Positions 36,349 through 44,638 of a stretch of 64,000 nucleotides of DNA are shown piece after piece. This DNA is from Myxococcus terminator_A (lineage in GTDB: Bacteria; Myxococcota; Myxococcia; Myxococcales; Myxococcaceae). The position numbers and the translations under genes were made by a program. Location of the stretch: contig JBLZWL010000129.1 in assembly GCA_049194865.1 (NCBI GenBank), forward strand, positions 186,001-250,000. The letters run 5' to 3'. The number at the start of each line of letters is the position of its first letter. The stretch's first letter is position 1. The notes under the pieces were generated by a model, which did not search any database, had not been told where the DNA came from, and saw nothing but the letters and a program-made list of their open reading frames with translations.

Positions 36349-37436
36349 ATGACGTGGCCGTGGTGGGCGGAGGGCCGGCGGGTCTGGCGGTCGCCATCCA
36401 CACCACGGTGCGCGGGCTGAACACCGTCGTCCTGGAGCGCGCGACGCTGCCGGCGGACAAGGCCTGTGGCGAAGGGCTGATGCCTTCCGGGCTCGCGGCG
36501 CTGGAGCGCCTGGGCGCGCTGGCGTACCTGGACCGCGCGGAGAGCTCGCCCTTCGTGGGCATCCGCTACGTGCAGGAGGACGGCAGCACGGCGGAGGGCC
36601 TGCTGCCGGGCCCCGGAGGGCTGGGCGTGCGGCGCGTGGCGCTCGCGTCGGCGCTGGTGGCGCGGGCCCGGGACGTGGGCGTGGAGCTGCGCGAGCGCAC
36701 GCAGGTGCTGTCGCATCGGCGCGGGCACGACGGGGTGACGCTGGAGACGCCGGAGGGGCCCGTGGAGGCGCGGATGCTGGTGGCGGCGGACGGACTGGGC
36801 TCGCCGCTGCGCCGCGCCGAGGGGCTGGAGGTGGACGTGGAGGGGCCTCGGCGCTTCGGGCTGCGCAGGCACTTCCAGCTGGCCCCGTGGACGCCCTATG
36901 TCGAGGTGCACTTCGCCGACGGCGTGGAGGCATACGTGACGCCCGCCGGCGCGCGGCGCGTGGGCCTGGCCTTCCTGTGGGAAGACGGTGGCGTGGAAGG
37001 GCGCGTGGGCTTCGACACGCTGCTCGCTCGCTTCCCCCGGCTCCAGGAGCGGCTGCTCGTCGCGGAGCCGGACTCGCAGGTGCGCGGCGCGGGGCCGCTG
37101 GCGCGGGTGGCGCGGGTGCGCGTGGCGGACCGCTTCGCGCTGGTGGGCGACGCCGCGGGCTACGTGGACGCGCTGACGGGCGAGGGACTGTCCCTGGCCT
37201 TCGCGTGCGCGGAGTCGCTGGGGACGCTCTTGCCGGACGCGCTGACGAAGGGCGCGACGAGTCAGGTGCTGCGTCCCTACGAGCGGCGCTTCCAGCAGGT
37301 GTTCCGCAAGTATGCGTGGGCCACGCGCGCGCTGCTCATGCTGGCGCGAAGGCCCACGCTGCGCCGTCCCATCGTCCGACTGCTGGGACGAAACCCCTGG
37401 ATGTTCGAGAAGATCCTCCACGCCGTCGTGGCGTGA
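36339..37436 (+). CDS. FAD-dependent oxidoreductase (SrsC/geranylgeranyl-reductase-like)
   Basis: A 365-residue flavoprotein. The FAD-binding fold is shown by VAVVGGGPAGLAVAIH at residues 5-20, ACGEGLMPSG after the first helix, MLVAADGLGSPLRR (about 145), and VGDAAGYVDALTGEGL (about 270-285). The CGEG motif is typical of group A monooxygenases and geranylgeranyl-reductase-like enzymes. As last gene of the operon, it probably hydroxylates the phenolic ring as SrsC does, or reduces the lipid chain. The start is GTG 36339. It ends six bases before the convergent TetR gene. Confidence 0.88.
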   Translation: MRRYDVAVVGGGPAGLAVAIHTTVRGLNTVVLERATLPADKACGEGLMPSGLAALERLGALAYLDRAESSPFVGIRYVQEDGSTAEGLLPGPGGLGVRRVALASALVARARDVGVELRERTQVLSHRRGHDGVTLETPEGPVEARMLVAADGLGSPLRRAEGLEVDVEGPRRFGLRRHFQLAPWTPYVEVHFADGVEAYVTPAGARRVGLAFLWEDGGVEGRVGFDTLLARFPRLQERLLVAEPDSQVRGAGPLARVARVRVADRFALVGDAAGYVDALTGEGLSLAFACAESLGTLLPDALTKGATSQVLRPYERRFQQVFRKYAWATRALLMLARRPTLRRPIVRLLGRNPWMFEKILHAVVA

Positions 37437-37442
37437 CGGGCG

Positions 37443-38084
37443 CTACTTCGCCATCACCCACCCGACGAACAGCTCCGTGGAGCGCTCCAGCAGCGGTTCT
37501 ATCGAGTCGCTCCGGGACTTCTTGCGCAGCGGCCCCTCGTTCCACAGCGCGGCCAGGCCGTGCACCCAGGCCCAGATGGTGAAGGCCAGCGTGTCCATGT
37601 CCACCTTGTCGCCCGTGGCCTGCTTCGCCTCCTGGGCCAGCGCCTGGAGTCGCCCGTAGGCGCGCATGCCCTCCGTGTGCAGGCTCGCGTACTTCTCCTC
37701 GTCGCTCCACTCGGGTCGGAACATGACGCGGTAGTGCGCGGGGTGCTCCACGGCGAAGCGCACGTAGCACCGGGCAAGCGCTCGCAGCTGGCTGTCCGTC
37801 CGGGGCGCTCGGGTGCTGGACAGCGCCTCGTCCATCCGCTGGTTGAGCGCCCGGTAGCCCTCTTCCGCCACCGCCGCCAGGAGCGCATCCTTGTCCCGGA
37901 AGTGGTGGTAGGGCGCCGCCGCCGTGACTCCGGCCCGCCGAGCGACTTCGCGCAGCGACACCGCGCCCACGTCCTCCGTCGCGATGAGCTTCAGCGTCGC
38001 GTCCACCAGGGCCTGGCGCAGGTCTCCATGGTGGTAGGCCCGCCGTCGCGGCGCAGCCGGCTTCTTCACGCCCCGGGTCGTCAT
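37443..38084 (-). CDS. TetR-family repressor
   Basis: A 213-residue regulator. The N-terminal helix-turn-helix is VSLREVARRAGVTAAAPYHH followed by FRDKDALLAAV, the canonical TetR pattern. The C-terminal ligand domain has the WHG-type core AFTIWAWVHGLAALW. It is divergent from an epimerase-like gene, and a promoter with an embedded inverted repeat lies between them (38118-38152), so it most likely represses that gene and itself. The ligand is unknown. Confidence 0.92.
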   Translation of the reverse strand: MTTRGVKKPAAPRRRAYHHGDLRQALVDATLKLIATEDVGAVSLREVARRAGVTAAAPYHHFRDKDALLAAVAEEGYRALNQRMDEALSSTRAPRTDSQLRALARCYVRFAVEHPAHYRVMFRPEWSDEEKYASLHTEGMRAYGRLQALAQEAKQATGDKVDMDTLAFTIWAWVHGLAALWNEGPLRKKSRSDSIEPLLERSTELFVGWVMAK

Positions 38085-38117
38085 CGCCCCTGCTCCCTTC
38101 CTGGGCTGTCGTTCATC

Positions 38118-38152
38118 TTGACACCGTTAAGACCGCTTCTTATCTGAGCGGT
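38118..38152 (+). promoter_or_regulatory. Promoter with candidate TetR operator
   Basis: A perfect -35 TTGACA (38118-38123), a 17-base spacer and TATCTG (38141-38146) form a good sigma70-like promoter for the epimerase gene. An inverted repeat ACCGC (38132-38136) and GCGGT (38148-38152) with an 11-base gap brackets the -10 box, the usual place for a TetR repressor to bind. Confidence 0.65.
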
Positions 38153-38176
38153 GTTCATATTGACTGGAGGCGCGGG

Positions 38177-39220
38177 ATGCGCGCATTCGTGACGGGAAGC
38201 ACGGGCCTGTTGGGGAACAACGTGGTGCGGGCGCTGGTGGCCGGGGGGCACACGGTGCGGGCGCTGGCCCGCTCGCCGTCGAAGGCGCGCGCGGTGCTGG
38301 GCGGCCTTGGGGGAGTGGAGGTGGTGGAAGGGGACATGAAGGACGTGAAGGGCTTCGCGGCCGCGCTGGAAGGTTGCGACGTGGTCATCCACACGGCGGC
38401 CTACTTCCGCGAATACTACGCGGCCGGCGACCACTGGCCGAAGCTGTATGCCATCAACGTGAAGGCCACGGTGGAGCTGGCCGAGGCGGCCCACCTGCGC
38501 GGGGTGAAGCGCTTCGTGGACATCAGCTCGTCGGGGACGGTGGGGGCGAAGCCGGACGGCTCGGCCGGAGACGAAGAGACGCCGCCCGCGCCTGTCGCCT
38601 CCTCCAACCTGTACTTCAAGAGCAAGGTGGAGTCGGAGCGGGAGCTGAATGGCTTCAGCGCGCGCTCGGGCCTGGAGGTGGTCTACGTCCTGCCGGGGTG
38701 GATGTTCGGGCCCTGGGACGCGGGCCCCACGGGCGCGGGCCAGTTCGTCCTGGATTTCCTCGCGGGGAGGATGCCGGCGCTGCTCGACGGAGGCGGGTCG
38801 CTGGTGGATGCGCGCGACGTGGCCCAGGCCACGGTGGTAGCGGCCGAGAAGGGCCGTGCGGGCGAGCGGTATCTGGTGGGCGGCGAGTTCGCGGACCTGG
38901 CCACCATCTCCCAGGCGCTCGAGCGGGTGACGGGGGTGAAGGGGCCGCGCCGGACGCTGCCGCATGCGCTGGCGGTGGCCCTGGGGGCGGCGGGACAGAC
39001 GTGGGCTCGGCTGACGGGCGGCGAGACGTCGCTGACGGTGGAGGGCGTGCGAACCATGCACGCGAAGCTGCGCGTGGACTCGACGAAGGCGCGGCGGGAG
39101 CTGGGGGCGTCGTTCCGTCCGTTGGAGGAGACGCTGCGGGACACGGTGGCGTGGCTGCGCGAGCACAAGCTCCAAGCGGCGCCCGTCGTGGAGAAGCCCC
39201 GGGTCGCCACGTCCCCCTGA
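38177..39220 (+). CDS. NAD(P)-dependent epimerase/dihydroflavonol-reductase-like protein
   Basis: A 347-residue extended short-chain dehydrogenase. The Rossmann motif is FVTGSTGLLGNNVVRAL at the N-terminus. After DVVIHTAAYF come SSSGTVG and the catalytic YFKSKVESE (a Tyr-x-x-x-Lys), with PGWMFGPWD downstream. The pattern resembles dihydroflavonol-4-reductase-like enzymes that act on alcohol or sugar substrates. A GGAGG ribosome-binding site precedes ATG 38177. The TetR repressor next door probably controls it in response to a small molecule. The substrate is unknown. Confidence 0.88.
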   Translation: MRAFVTGSTGLLGNNVVRALVAGGHTVRALARSPSKARAVLGGLGGVEVVEGDMKDVKGFAAALEGCDVVIHTAAYFREYYAAGDHWPKLYAINVKATVELAEAAHLRGVKRFVDISSSGTVGAKPDGSAGDEETPPAPVASSNLYFKSKVESERELNGFSARSGLEVVYVLPGWMFGPWDAGPTGAGQFVLDFLAGRMPALLDGGGSLVDARDVAQATVVAAEKGRAGERYLVGGEFADLATISQALERVTGVKGPRRTLPHALAVALGAAGQTWARLTGGETSLTVEGVRTMHAKLRVDSTKARRELGASFRPLEETLRDTVAWLREHKLQAAPVVEKPRVATSP

Positions 39221-39315
39221 AGAGTCCTGCGCGTCGTCCCCCCTGCCGTTACGATGGGTCCCCAGCGCGCCCTGGCCGGAGGGTGCTCGGGTCGCCTCGA
39301 TGGAGTGTCGTCGCC

Positions 39316-40425
39316 ATGCCTCTGGACCGCCAGTCTCCCACCTCGACGGTTCTGTTCCTGTTGCTGTGCGCACCGCTGCTCGGTGGCTGTCTCTTCGCGG
39401 GCCCGAGTCACCAGGGGCCCACGTTGGCGCACTTCGATGGAGAGAAGTTCCACAACCTCGGAGACGCGCCGGAGCTGAGGACGACGGAGCTGGTGGAGGC
39501 GGCGCTGAAGGAGCCTCGCGGCGCGTGGCGGGAGTACGAGGAGCTGACGCCGGGCAAGCCCCCTCCGGAGCGGGTGGGGCCGGGCAAGCTGAAGGTGACG
39601 CTCATCAACCACGCCACCGTGCTCCTCCAGGCGGACGGGGTGAATGTGCTGACGGACCCCATCTACTCGGACCGGCCCAGTCCGGTGCCCTGGGTGGGGC
39701 CCAGGCGCGTGCATCCGCCGGGCATCCGCTTCGAGGACCTGCCGCCCATCCACGTGGTGGTGGTGAGCCACAACCACTATGACCACATGGACCTGCCCAC
39801 GCTGCGCAGGCTGGAGGAGGCGCACCATCCGCGCTTCATCGTCGGCCTGGGCAACAAGGCGCTGCTGAAGGGCGAGGGCTTCCGGAACGTGGAGGAGCTG
39901 GACTGGTGGCAGTCCACGGAGGTGACGCCGGAGGTGAAGGTGACGGCGGTGCCCGCGCAGCACCGCTCCAACCGGGGGCTCACGGACCTGTCGGAGACGC
40001 TGTGGGCGGGCTACGTCTTCTCCACCACGGGAGGGCCGGTGCTCTTCGCGGGGGACACGGGCTTCGGTCCGCACTTCTCGATGATGGCCGCGCGCTTCGG
40101 GCCCATGCGGCTGTCGGTGCTGCCGATTGGCGCGTTCCGTCCGCGAGTCATCCACACGGTGCACATGGGGCCGCGCGAGGCCCTGGATGCGCACAAGGTG
40201 CTGAGCTCCTCCACGTCCGTGGCCATGCACCACAACACCTTCCCCATGGCCTTCGACGGGCAGGACGAGGCGAAGTTCCTGCTCTTGCGGTTGCTGTCGC
40301 GTGAAGAGGTGCGCCCGCGCTTCTGGGCGCTCGGCTTCGGTGAGGGCCGCTACGTGGAGCCGCTGCCAGAGACGGCCGCGGCCCTGGCGGGGCTCTGCCA
40401 CGAGGACACGGCGGTCATCGATTAG
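39316..40425 (+). CDS. Metallo-beta-lactamase-fold lipoprotein (NAPE-PLD-like)
   Basis: A 369-residue predicted lipoprotein with signal sequence ending LLGGC (Cys25). The zinc-binding motif SHNHYDHMD has His152, His154, Asp156 and His157; further ligands are in AQHRSNRG and FAGDTGFGPH. The INHATVLLQADGVNVLTDP block is typical of the UlaG/NAPE-PLD-like branch, which cleaves phosphodiesters of phospholipids or sugars. The natural substrate is unknown; a membrane lipid is plausible. The stop codon lies in a ten-base tandem repeat (TAGTCACCTC twice, 40423-40442). Confidence 0.85.
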   Translation: MPLDRQSPTSTVLFLLLCAPLLGGCLFAGPSHQGPTLAHFDGEKFHNLGDAPELRTTELVEAALKEPRGAWREYEELTPGKPPPERVGPGKLKVTLINHATVLLQADGVNVLTDPIYSDRPSPVPWVGPRRVHPPGIRFEDLPPIHVVVVSHNHYDHMDLPTLRRLEEAHHPRFIVGLGNKALLKGEGFRNVEELDWWQSTEVTPEVKVTAVPAQHRSNRGLTDLSETLWAGYVFSTTGGPVLFAGDTGFGPHFSMMAARFGPMRLSVLPIGAFRPRVIHTVHMGPREALDAHKVLSSSTSVAMHHNTFPMAFDGQDEAKFLLLRLLSREEVRPRFWALGFGEGRYVEPLPETAAALAGLCHEDTAVID

Positions 40426-40440
40426 TCACCTCTAGTCACC

Positions 40441-41796
40441 TCAGCGGTTGAACGGCGCTTCCTGGACCCAGTGGAAGCCCCGGCTGAGGAGGTGGAACCT
40501 CGACGTGTCCGCCTTGCGCACGCGGACGTCGATGGCGGCGCCCTCGAAGGTGCCCTGGAGGACCAGGTGCTCGGGGTCGGGCTGCTCCAGGGTGAGGGTC
40601 GTCTTCTTCGCGTCCTCACCGCGCCCCTCGGCCAGCGTGAGCGTCCGGTCCTCCACGCTCCCTGTCAGCTGGAAGTACTGCTTGGAGCCATCCATCCTCC
40701 GGAGCGTCATCCAACTGCCGCGACTGATGGAGAAGCCGCGCCAGCGCGTCGTATCGCCCAGGAGCGGAGGCAGCACCGCGCCTTCTCTCGTGAAGGACTC
40801 GACCTCGTAGAGCCCGTAGAGCGGAGGGCGGGGGGCGCCCTCGCCCCACGTCGAGTACGCCTCCCTCGTCCGGCTGGAGTGGGAGTGGAGCATCCAGCCG
40901 ATGAAGAGGAGCTTCACGCCGAGCAGCGCCCAGGTGGTGCGAGAGGAGAAGGTGAAGGGCGTGGCGAGGGCGACGGGCTGCGTGGCGCGGTTGAGCACGA
41001 GGACGTCGGCCAGGCGGCGCAGGTCCGGCGCCAACAGGAAGACGGCGAAGAGGAGGAGCTGGGTGGAGTAGAGCTTGACGGGGACGTCGTAGAAGAAGTT
41101 GAGCGCCACCACATTGGACATGACGCCGATGACGACCAGCGCGCCGAGCGTCGTGGTGCGCCGGAAGACGAGCAGCAGCCCGCCCAACACCTCCGCGCCT
41201 CCGGTGAAGAGGTTGTAGCCGGGGGAGTAGCCCATGAAGGCCCACAGGAGCCCCATGGGGGAGAGCTCGCCCACGGGCTGGGTCAACTTGTCCATGGAAG
41301 GGAAGGGGAACTGCGACTTGAAGACCTTGGAGAGGCCATAGGACAGCATGGTCATGGCCAGGGTGTAGCGGACGTAGACGCGCAGGACGTCGTGGGCCTT
41401 CGCGTACCGGGTGCGATGCCTGTCGACGACGGACCACACGGCCGCCGCGATGACGGCGAGCGCCACGAAGAGGCCCGTCTGCGCGTAGTCAAAGGCCTTG
41501 TCCCCGCTGCCAGACATGGCGGTGGACAGCTCCTGCCCGCCGACCACGTGCCTGAAGACCCAAGGCACGACGAGCTCCCAGAAGTCCGAGATGGCCTTGG
41601 ACACGTGTTCGCCGATGACGGGCAGCGTGTCCAACGGGAAGGCGAAGTTGAAGAGGAAGACGTAGGCGAAGACGAAGCGGAACGCGACGCGCGTCGCCAG
41701 CCTCCACGGTGCGGGCTCCGGCGCGGCGGTGATGGGGGCCGCGGGCACTGGAGCGACGGGCACTGGCTCGGAGGCAAGAGGGGTGGCGGTGGTCAT
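40441..41796 (-). CDS. DoxX-like polytopic membrane protein
   Basis: A 451-residue protein. A Pro/Ala-rich cytoplasmic start is followed by about seven hydrophobic segments between residues 30 and 300. SMLSYGLSKVFKSQFP, then GYSPGYNLFTGGAEVLGGLLL and LRRLADVLVL, resemble DoxX/SURF4-type membrane proteins. The last 130 residues (from about 320) are a soluble beta-rich domain with GSWMTLRRMDGSKQYFQL. The reaction, if any, is unknown. It is convergent with the metallo-hydrolase gene and stands alone. Confidence 0.7.
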   Translation of the reverse strand: MTTATPLASEPVPVAPVPAAPITAAPEPAPWRLATRVAFRFVFAYVFLFNFAFPLDTLPVIGEHVSKAISDFWELVVPWVFRHVVGGQELSTAMSGSGDKAFDYAQTGLFVALAVIAAAVWSVVDRHRTRYAKAHDVLRVYVRYTLAMTMLSYGLSKVFKSQFPFPSMDKLTQPVGELSPMGLLWAFMGYSPGYNLFTGGAEVLGGLLLVFRRTTTLGALVVIGVMSNVVALNFFYDVPVKLYSTQLLLFAVFLLAPDLRRLADVLVLNRATQPVALATPFTFSSRTTWALLGVKLLFIGWMLHSHSSRTREAYSTWGEGAPRPPLYGLYEVESFTREGAVLPPLLGDTTRWRGFSISRGSWMTLRRMDGSKQYFQLTGSVEDRTLTLAEGRGEDAKKTTLTLEQPDPEHLVLQGTFEGAAIDVRVRKADTSRFHLLSRGFHWVQEAPFNR

Positions 41797-41882
41797 GGTG
41801 GGCTCTGGCGCTCAATCGTAGTCAGTGAGCCTCATGCACCCCAAACCATGCTTGTCCGGTGATGGCGTCGGAGCGGGTGTCG

Positions 41883-42800
41883 CTATCGTGCGGTGCGTCG
41901 AGGGGCCTTCCGTCGCGGCTTGGGGGTGGAGGCGGTGCGCAGGGCTTCGATGAGGCGGTGGGCCAGGGGGTTCTCCGGAGCGCTCGCCCGCTGCACGGCG
42001 TAGATGAGATTGACCACCGGCTGGCGGCTCGGTGCGGTGGGCACGACGACGGTGCCCTGACGCGCGGCCTCGGCGACACAGTGGTCGGGGAGGATGGACC
42101 AGCCGTGCCCGGCGGCCACCGTGCCCAGCACTTCCTCCAGCTCCTCGAAGTGGTACGTGCCCCGCACGGAGCGCGGCTGTCGTCCGTAGTGGCCCTCGAA
42201 CCACTTGCCGAAGACGTACTCGCATTCGTCATAGGTGATGAAGGCGAGGTCCTCGAAGTCCGCGAGCTGGGGGAACGCGCGTCCCCGAGCCTGGGGCGGG
42301 CCGACGAGCACCAGCTCCTCGCTCCACACGGGAGTGGTGAGCAGGCGGCTGGACACGTGGGGCAGGTAGACGAAGCCCACGTCGCAGGCGCCGTCCTCCA
42401 GGGAGGCGAAGACCTGGTCCGCGGTGGGGAAGCGGAGCGAGTAGGGCGACGCGGCCAGCTCGCGCGAGAGCAGGGGATAGAGCACATAGCGCCCGAAGCC
42501 GCTCACGGAGGCGATGCGCAAAGGCGCTGGCTGGGTATCGCCGTCCTTGAAGGCGCGCGCGAGCTGACCGAACTCATCGAAGAAGCGCTCACAGAGCGCG
42601 TGCAGCTTCGAGCCCGCGTCGGTCAGCGTGAGCCGCCGCGTCGTGCGGTCGAAGAGCACGGTGCCGAGCTGCTGCTCCAGTTGATGAATCTGGTAGCTCA
42701 CCGCTGGCTGCGTCCGGTGCAGCACCGTGGCCGCGCGGCTGAAGCCCCGCTCGCGGCTCACCGTCAGGAAGGTCTCGAGGTAGCGAGGGTCCAGGTCCAT
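41883..42800 (-). CDS. LysR-family transcriptional regulator
   Basis: A 305-residue regulator. The winged helix-turn-helix is FSRAATVLHRTQPAVSYQIH then LEQQLGTVLFDRTTRRLTLT at residues 20-60, and the remainder is a substrate-binding-like effector domain. The last residues are Arg/Lys-rich. It is divergent from an alkaline-phosphatase-superfamily gene, with nested inverted repeats in between (42818-42847), so it may control that gene. The inducer is unknown. Confidence 0.92.
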   Translation of the reverse strand: MDLDPRYLETFLTVSRERGFSRAATVLHRTQPAVSYQIHQLEQQLGTVLFDRTTRRLTLTDAGSKLHALCERFFDEFGQLARAFKDGDTQPAPLRIASVSGFGRYVLYPLLSRELAASPYSLRFPTADQVFASLEDGACDVGFVYLPHVSSRLLTTPVWSEELVLVGPPQARGRAFPQLADFEDLAFITYDECEYVFGKWFEGHYGRQPRSVRGTYHFEELEEVLGTVAAGHGWSILPDHCVAEAARQGTVVVPTAPSRQPVVNLIYAVQRASAPENPLAHRLIEALRTASTPKPRRKAPRRTAR

Positions 42801-42817
42801 CGAATGGTTATATAGGG

Positions 42818-42847
42818 TCCATCCAGTCTATCCATTGGATTGATGGA
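42818..42847. promoter_or_regulatory. Nested inverted repeats, candidate LysR site
   Basis: TCCATC (42818-42823) pairs with GATGGA (42842-42847), and inside it ATCCA-T-TGGAT (42830-42840) is a perfect short palindrome. It lies between the LysR gene and its divergent neighbour, in the place where LysR proteins normally bind. Confidence 0.45.
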
Positions 42848-42906
42848 GCGGGGCGCTCGCAGGATGCCTTCCACATCGCGGGATGCGCGGTGTCGGAGGT
42901 GGAGTC

Positions 42907-44631
42907 ATGACGGGTTCGTGGAGTCGGACACTCGTGTCGGTCGGCGGGTTGTGGATGGTGTTGGGCGCGGGCACGGGAGTGGCGCGGGAACCGGAGACGT
43001 CCTCGGGCAGAGCGGGCTCGCGAGTGGTGGCCCCCGTGCGGGGCTCCACGAGGGCCGTGACGCCGTCGGTGGAAGACGCGCGTCCTTCGCTCGTGGTGTT
43101 CCTGGTGTTCGATGGGCTGCGCTACGACGACCTGGAGCGCTGGCGTCACCGGATGGGGCCGGGAGGTTTCCGCAGGCTGCTGGAGGGCGGCACCGTCTTC
43201 GACTCCGCGCGCTATCCCTACGCGACGACGAAGACGTGCCCGGGACATGCCACGCTGGCGACCGGTGCGCTGCCGGGTGTGCATGGCATCATCTCCAACG
43301 AGTGGTACGAGCGGGAGTCCGGCGCGGAGGTGAGCTGTGTGCGCGACTCCGCGAGCCCTCCGTTGGATGACCCGAAGGGCAAGGGCGTGTCACCCCGACG
43401 CCTTCGAGTATCGACGTTGGGGGACCGGTTGCTCGCGACGCATGGGGCTTCTTCGCGCGTGCTGTCCGTCTCGTTGAAGGACCGTGCCGCCATCATGCTG
43501 GGAGGCCACCGGGGACAGGCGTACTGGTGGGGCACGAAGGGCTTCACGACGAGCCGTCATCATGCGGAGCAGTTGCCGTCCTGGGTCTCCACGTGGAATG
43601 ACGCCCAGGTCTCCCAGAAGGGTGGAGCGTGGGCGCGAGGCGCGGAGGTGGCGACGTACGCCGCCCTGGGTCCGGATGACGATGCGCGTGAACGTCCACC
43701 CGAAGGACTGGGGCGAACGTTCCCCCATCCGCTCACCACCGAGGACGCCTTCCTCTACACACCGCTGGGCGCGGAGAAGTTGTTCGAGTTCGCCCTCGCG
43801 GGCCTGCGTGCCGAAGCGCTGGGACAGCGCCCTGGTGCCAGGGACTTGCTGGCCATCGGCATGTCGAGTGTGGACGTGGTGAGCCACGGCTTCGGTCCGG
43901 AGAGCCACGAGACGGTGGACATGTTGCTCAGGCTGGACAGGGCGCTGGCCGTGTTCCTGGAGTCGTTGGAGCGAGAGTTGGGCTTGTCGAAGGTGCTGGT
44001 GGCCGTGAGCGCGGACCATGGGATGGCGCCCGCGCCGGCTCGGGCCGAGCAGCGCATGTCGGGCGCGCTCGTGACGCGCGCGGTGGATGCGGCGTTGGAT
44101 CAGGCGTTCGGCGCGGACGACTGGGTGGAGGCCTTCAGCGTGCCGCACCTGTATCTGCGGCAGGCGCGGGTGAAGGCGCGGAAGGTGCGGCTGGAAGAGG
44201 CCGTCGAGGTCGCGCGCAAGGCGGTCCGTGTGCTGCCGGGCATCGCCGATGTCGTCTCCGCCGCGGACGTGAGCCTGGGCCGTGAGCAGGGCTTCGCGCG
44301 GAGGGTGCGCGGCGAGTACGTGCCGGAGCGATCCGGAGAGCTGGTCATCATCGCGGACCCACATGTGCTGTTGGCTCCGGACGACGAGCATGCGAGCACT
44401 CATGGCACACCGTACGAGTACGACATCCACGTGCCGCTCGTCCTCTTCGGCCAGGGCCTGCCCGCCGTGCGCCATGGGCGGCCCGTCACGCCGCTGGACC
44501 TGGCGCCCACGCTGGCCACGTGGCTGGGCGTGACGTTGCCGGACGCCTCGGGGAGTCCGCTCTGCGAGGCCCTGGCGCCCGGCTCTCCTGTGCCCGCGAG
44601 CTGTGTCGCGAACTCCGCTTCGGCACAGTGA
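42907..44631 (+). CDS. Secreted alkaline-phosphatase-superfamily phosphodiesterase/phosphatase
   Basis: A 574-residue exported hydrolase of the nucleotide pyrophosphatase/phosphodiesterase (PafA-like) branch. A signal peptide covers about residues 1-27. Metal ligand Asp69 is in FDGLRYD, and the nucleophile is probably Thr110 in TTKTCPGHATLATG. Later ligands are in DVVSHGFGP, SADHGM and HGTPYEYDIHVPL. It should cleave phosphate mono- or diesters outside the cell for phosphate supply. ATG 42907 follows a GGAGGTGGAG ribosome-binding site. The divergent LysR gene may regulate it. It ends eight bases before the convergent TIGR02270-like gene. Confidence 0.9.
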   Translation: MTGSWSRTLVSVGGLWMVLGAGTGVAREPETSSGRAGSRVVAPVRGSTRAVTPSVEDARPSLVVFLVFDGLRYDDLERWRHRMGPGGFRRLLEGGTVFDSARYPYATTKTCPGHATLATGALPGVHGIISNEWYERESGAEVSCVRDSASPPLDDPKGKGVSPRRLRVSTLGDRLLATHGASSRVLSVSLKDRAAIMLGGHRGQAYWWGTKGFTTSRHHAEQLPSWVSTWNDAQVSQKGGAWARGAEVATYAALGPDDDARERPPEGLGRTFPHPLTTEDAFLYTPLGAEKLFEFALAGLRAEALGQRPGARDLLAIGMSSVDVVSHGFGPESHETVDMLLRLDRALAVFLESLERELGLSKVLVAVSADHGMAPAPARAEQRMSGALVTRAVDAALDQAFGADDWVEAFSVPHLYLRQARVKARKVRLEEAVEVARKAVRVLPGIADVVSAADVSLGREQGFARRVRGEYVPERSGELVIIADPHVLLAPDDEHASTHGTPYEYDIHVPLVLFGQGLPAVRHGRPVTPLDLAPTLATWLGVTLPDASGSPLCEALAPGSPVPASCVANSASAQ

Positions 44632-44638
44632 GTCGTGT

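Noticed and set aside
40423..40442. Ten-base tandem repeat TAGTCACCTC containing the stop of the metallo-hydrolase gene
   Set aside because: It is a small slippage-type duplication with no visible effect on either convergent gene.
41822..42487. A 221-codon minus-strand frame overlapping the LysR gene
   Set aside because: It is a shifted-frame shadow of the LysR gene with Ser/Arg/Pro-rich composition, while the LysR frame has clear domains.
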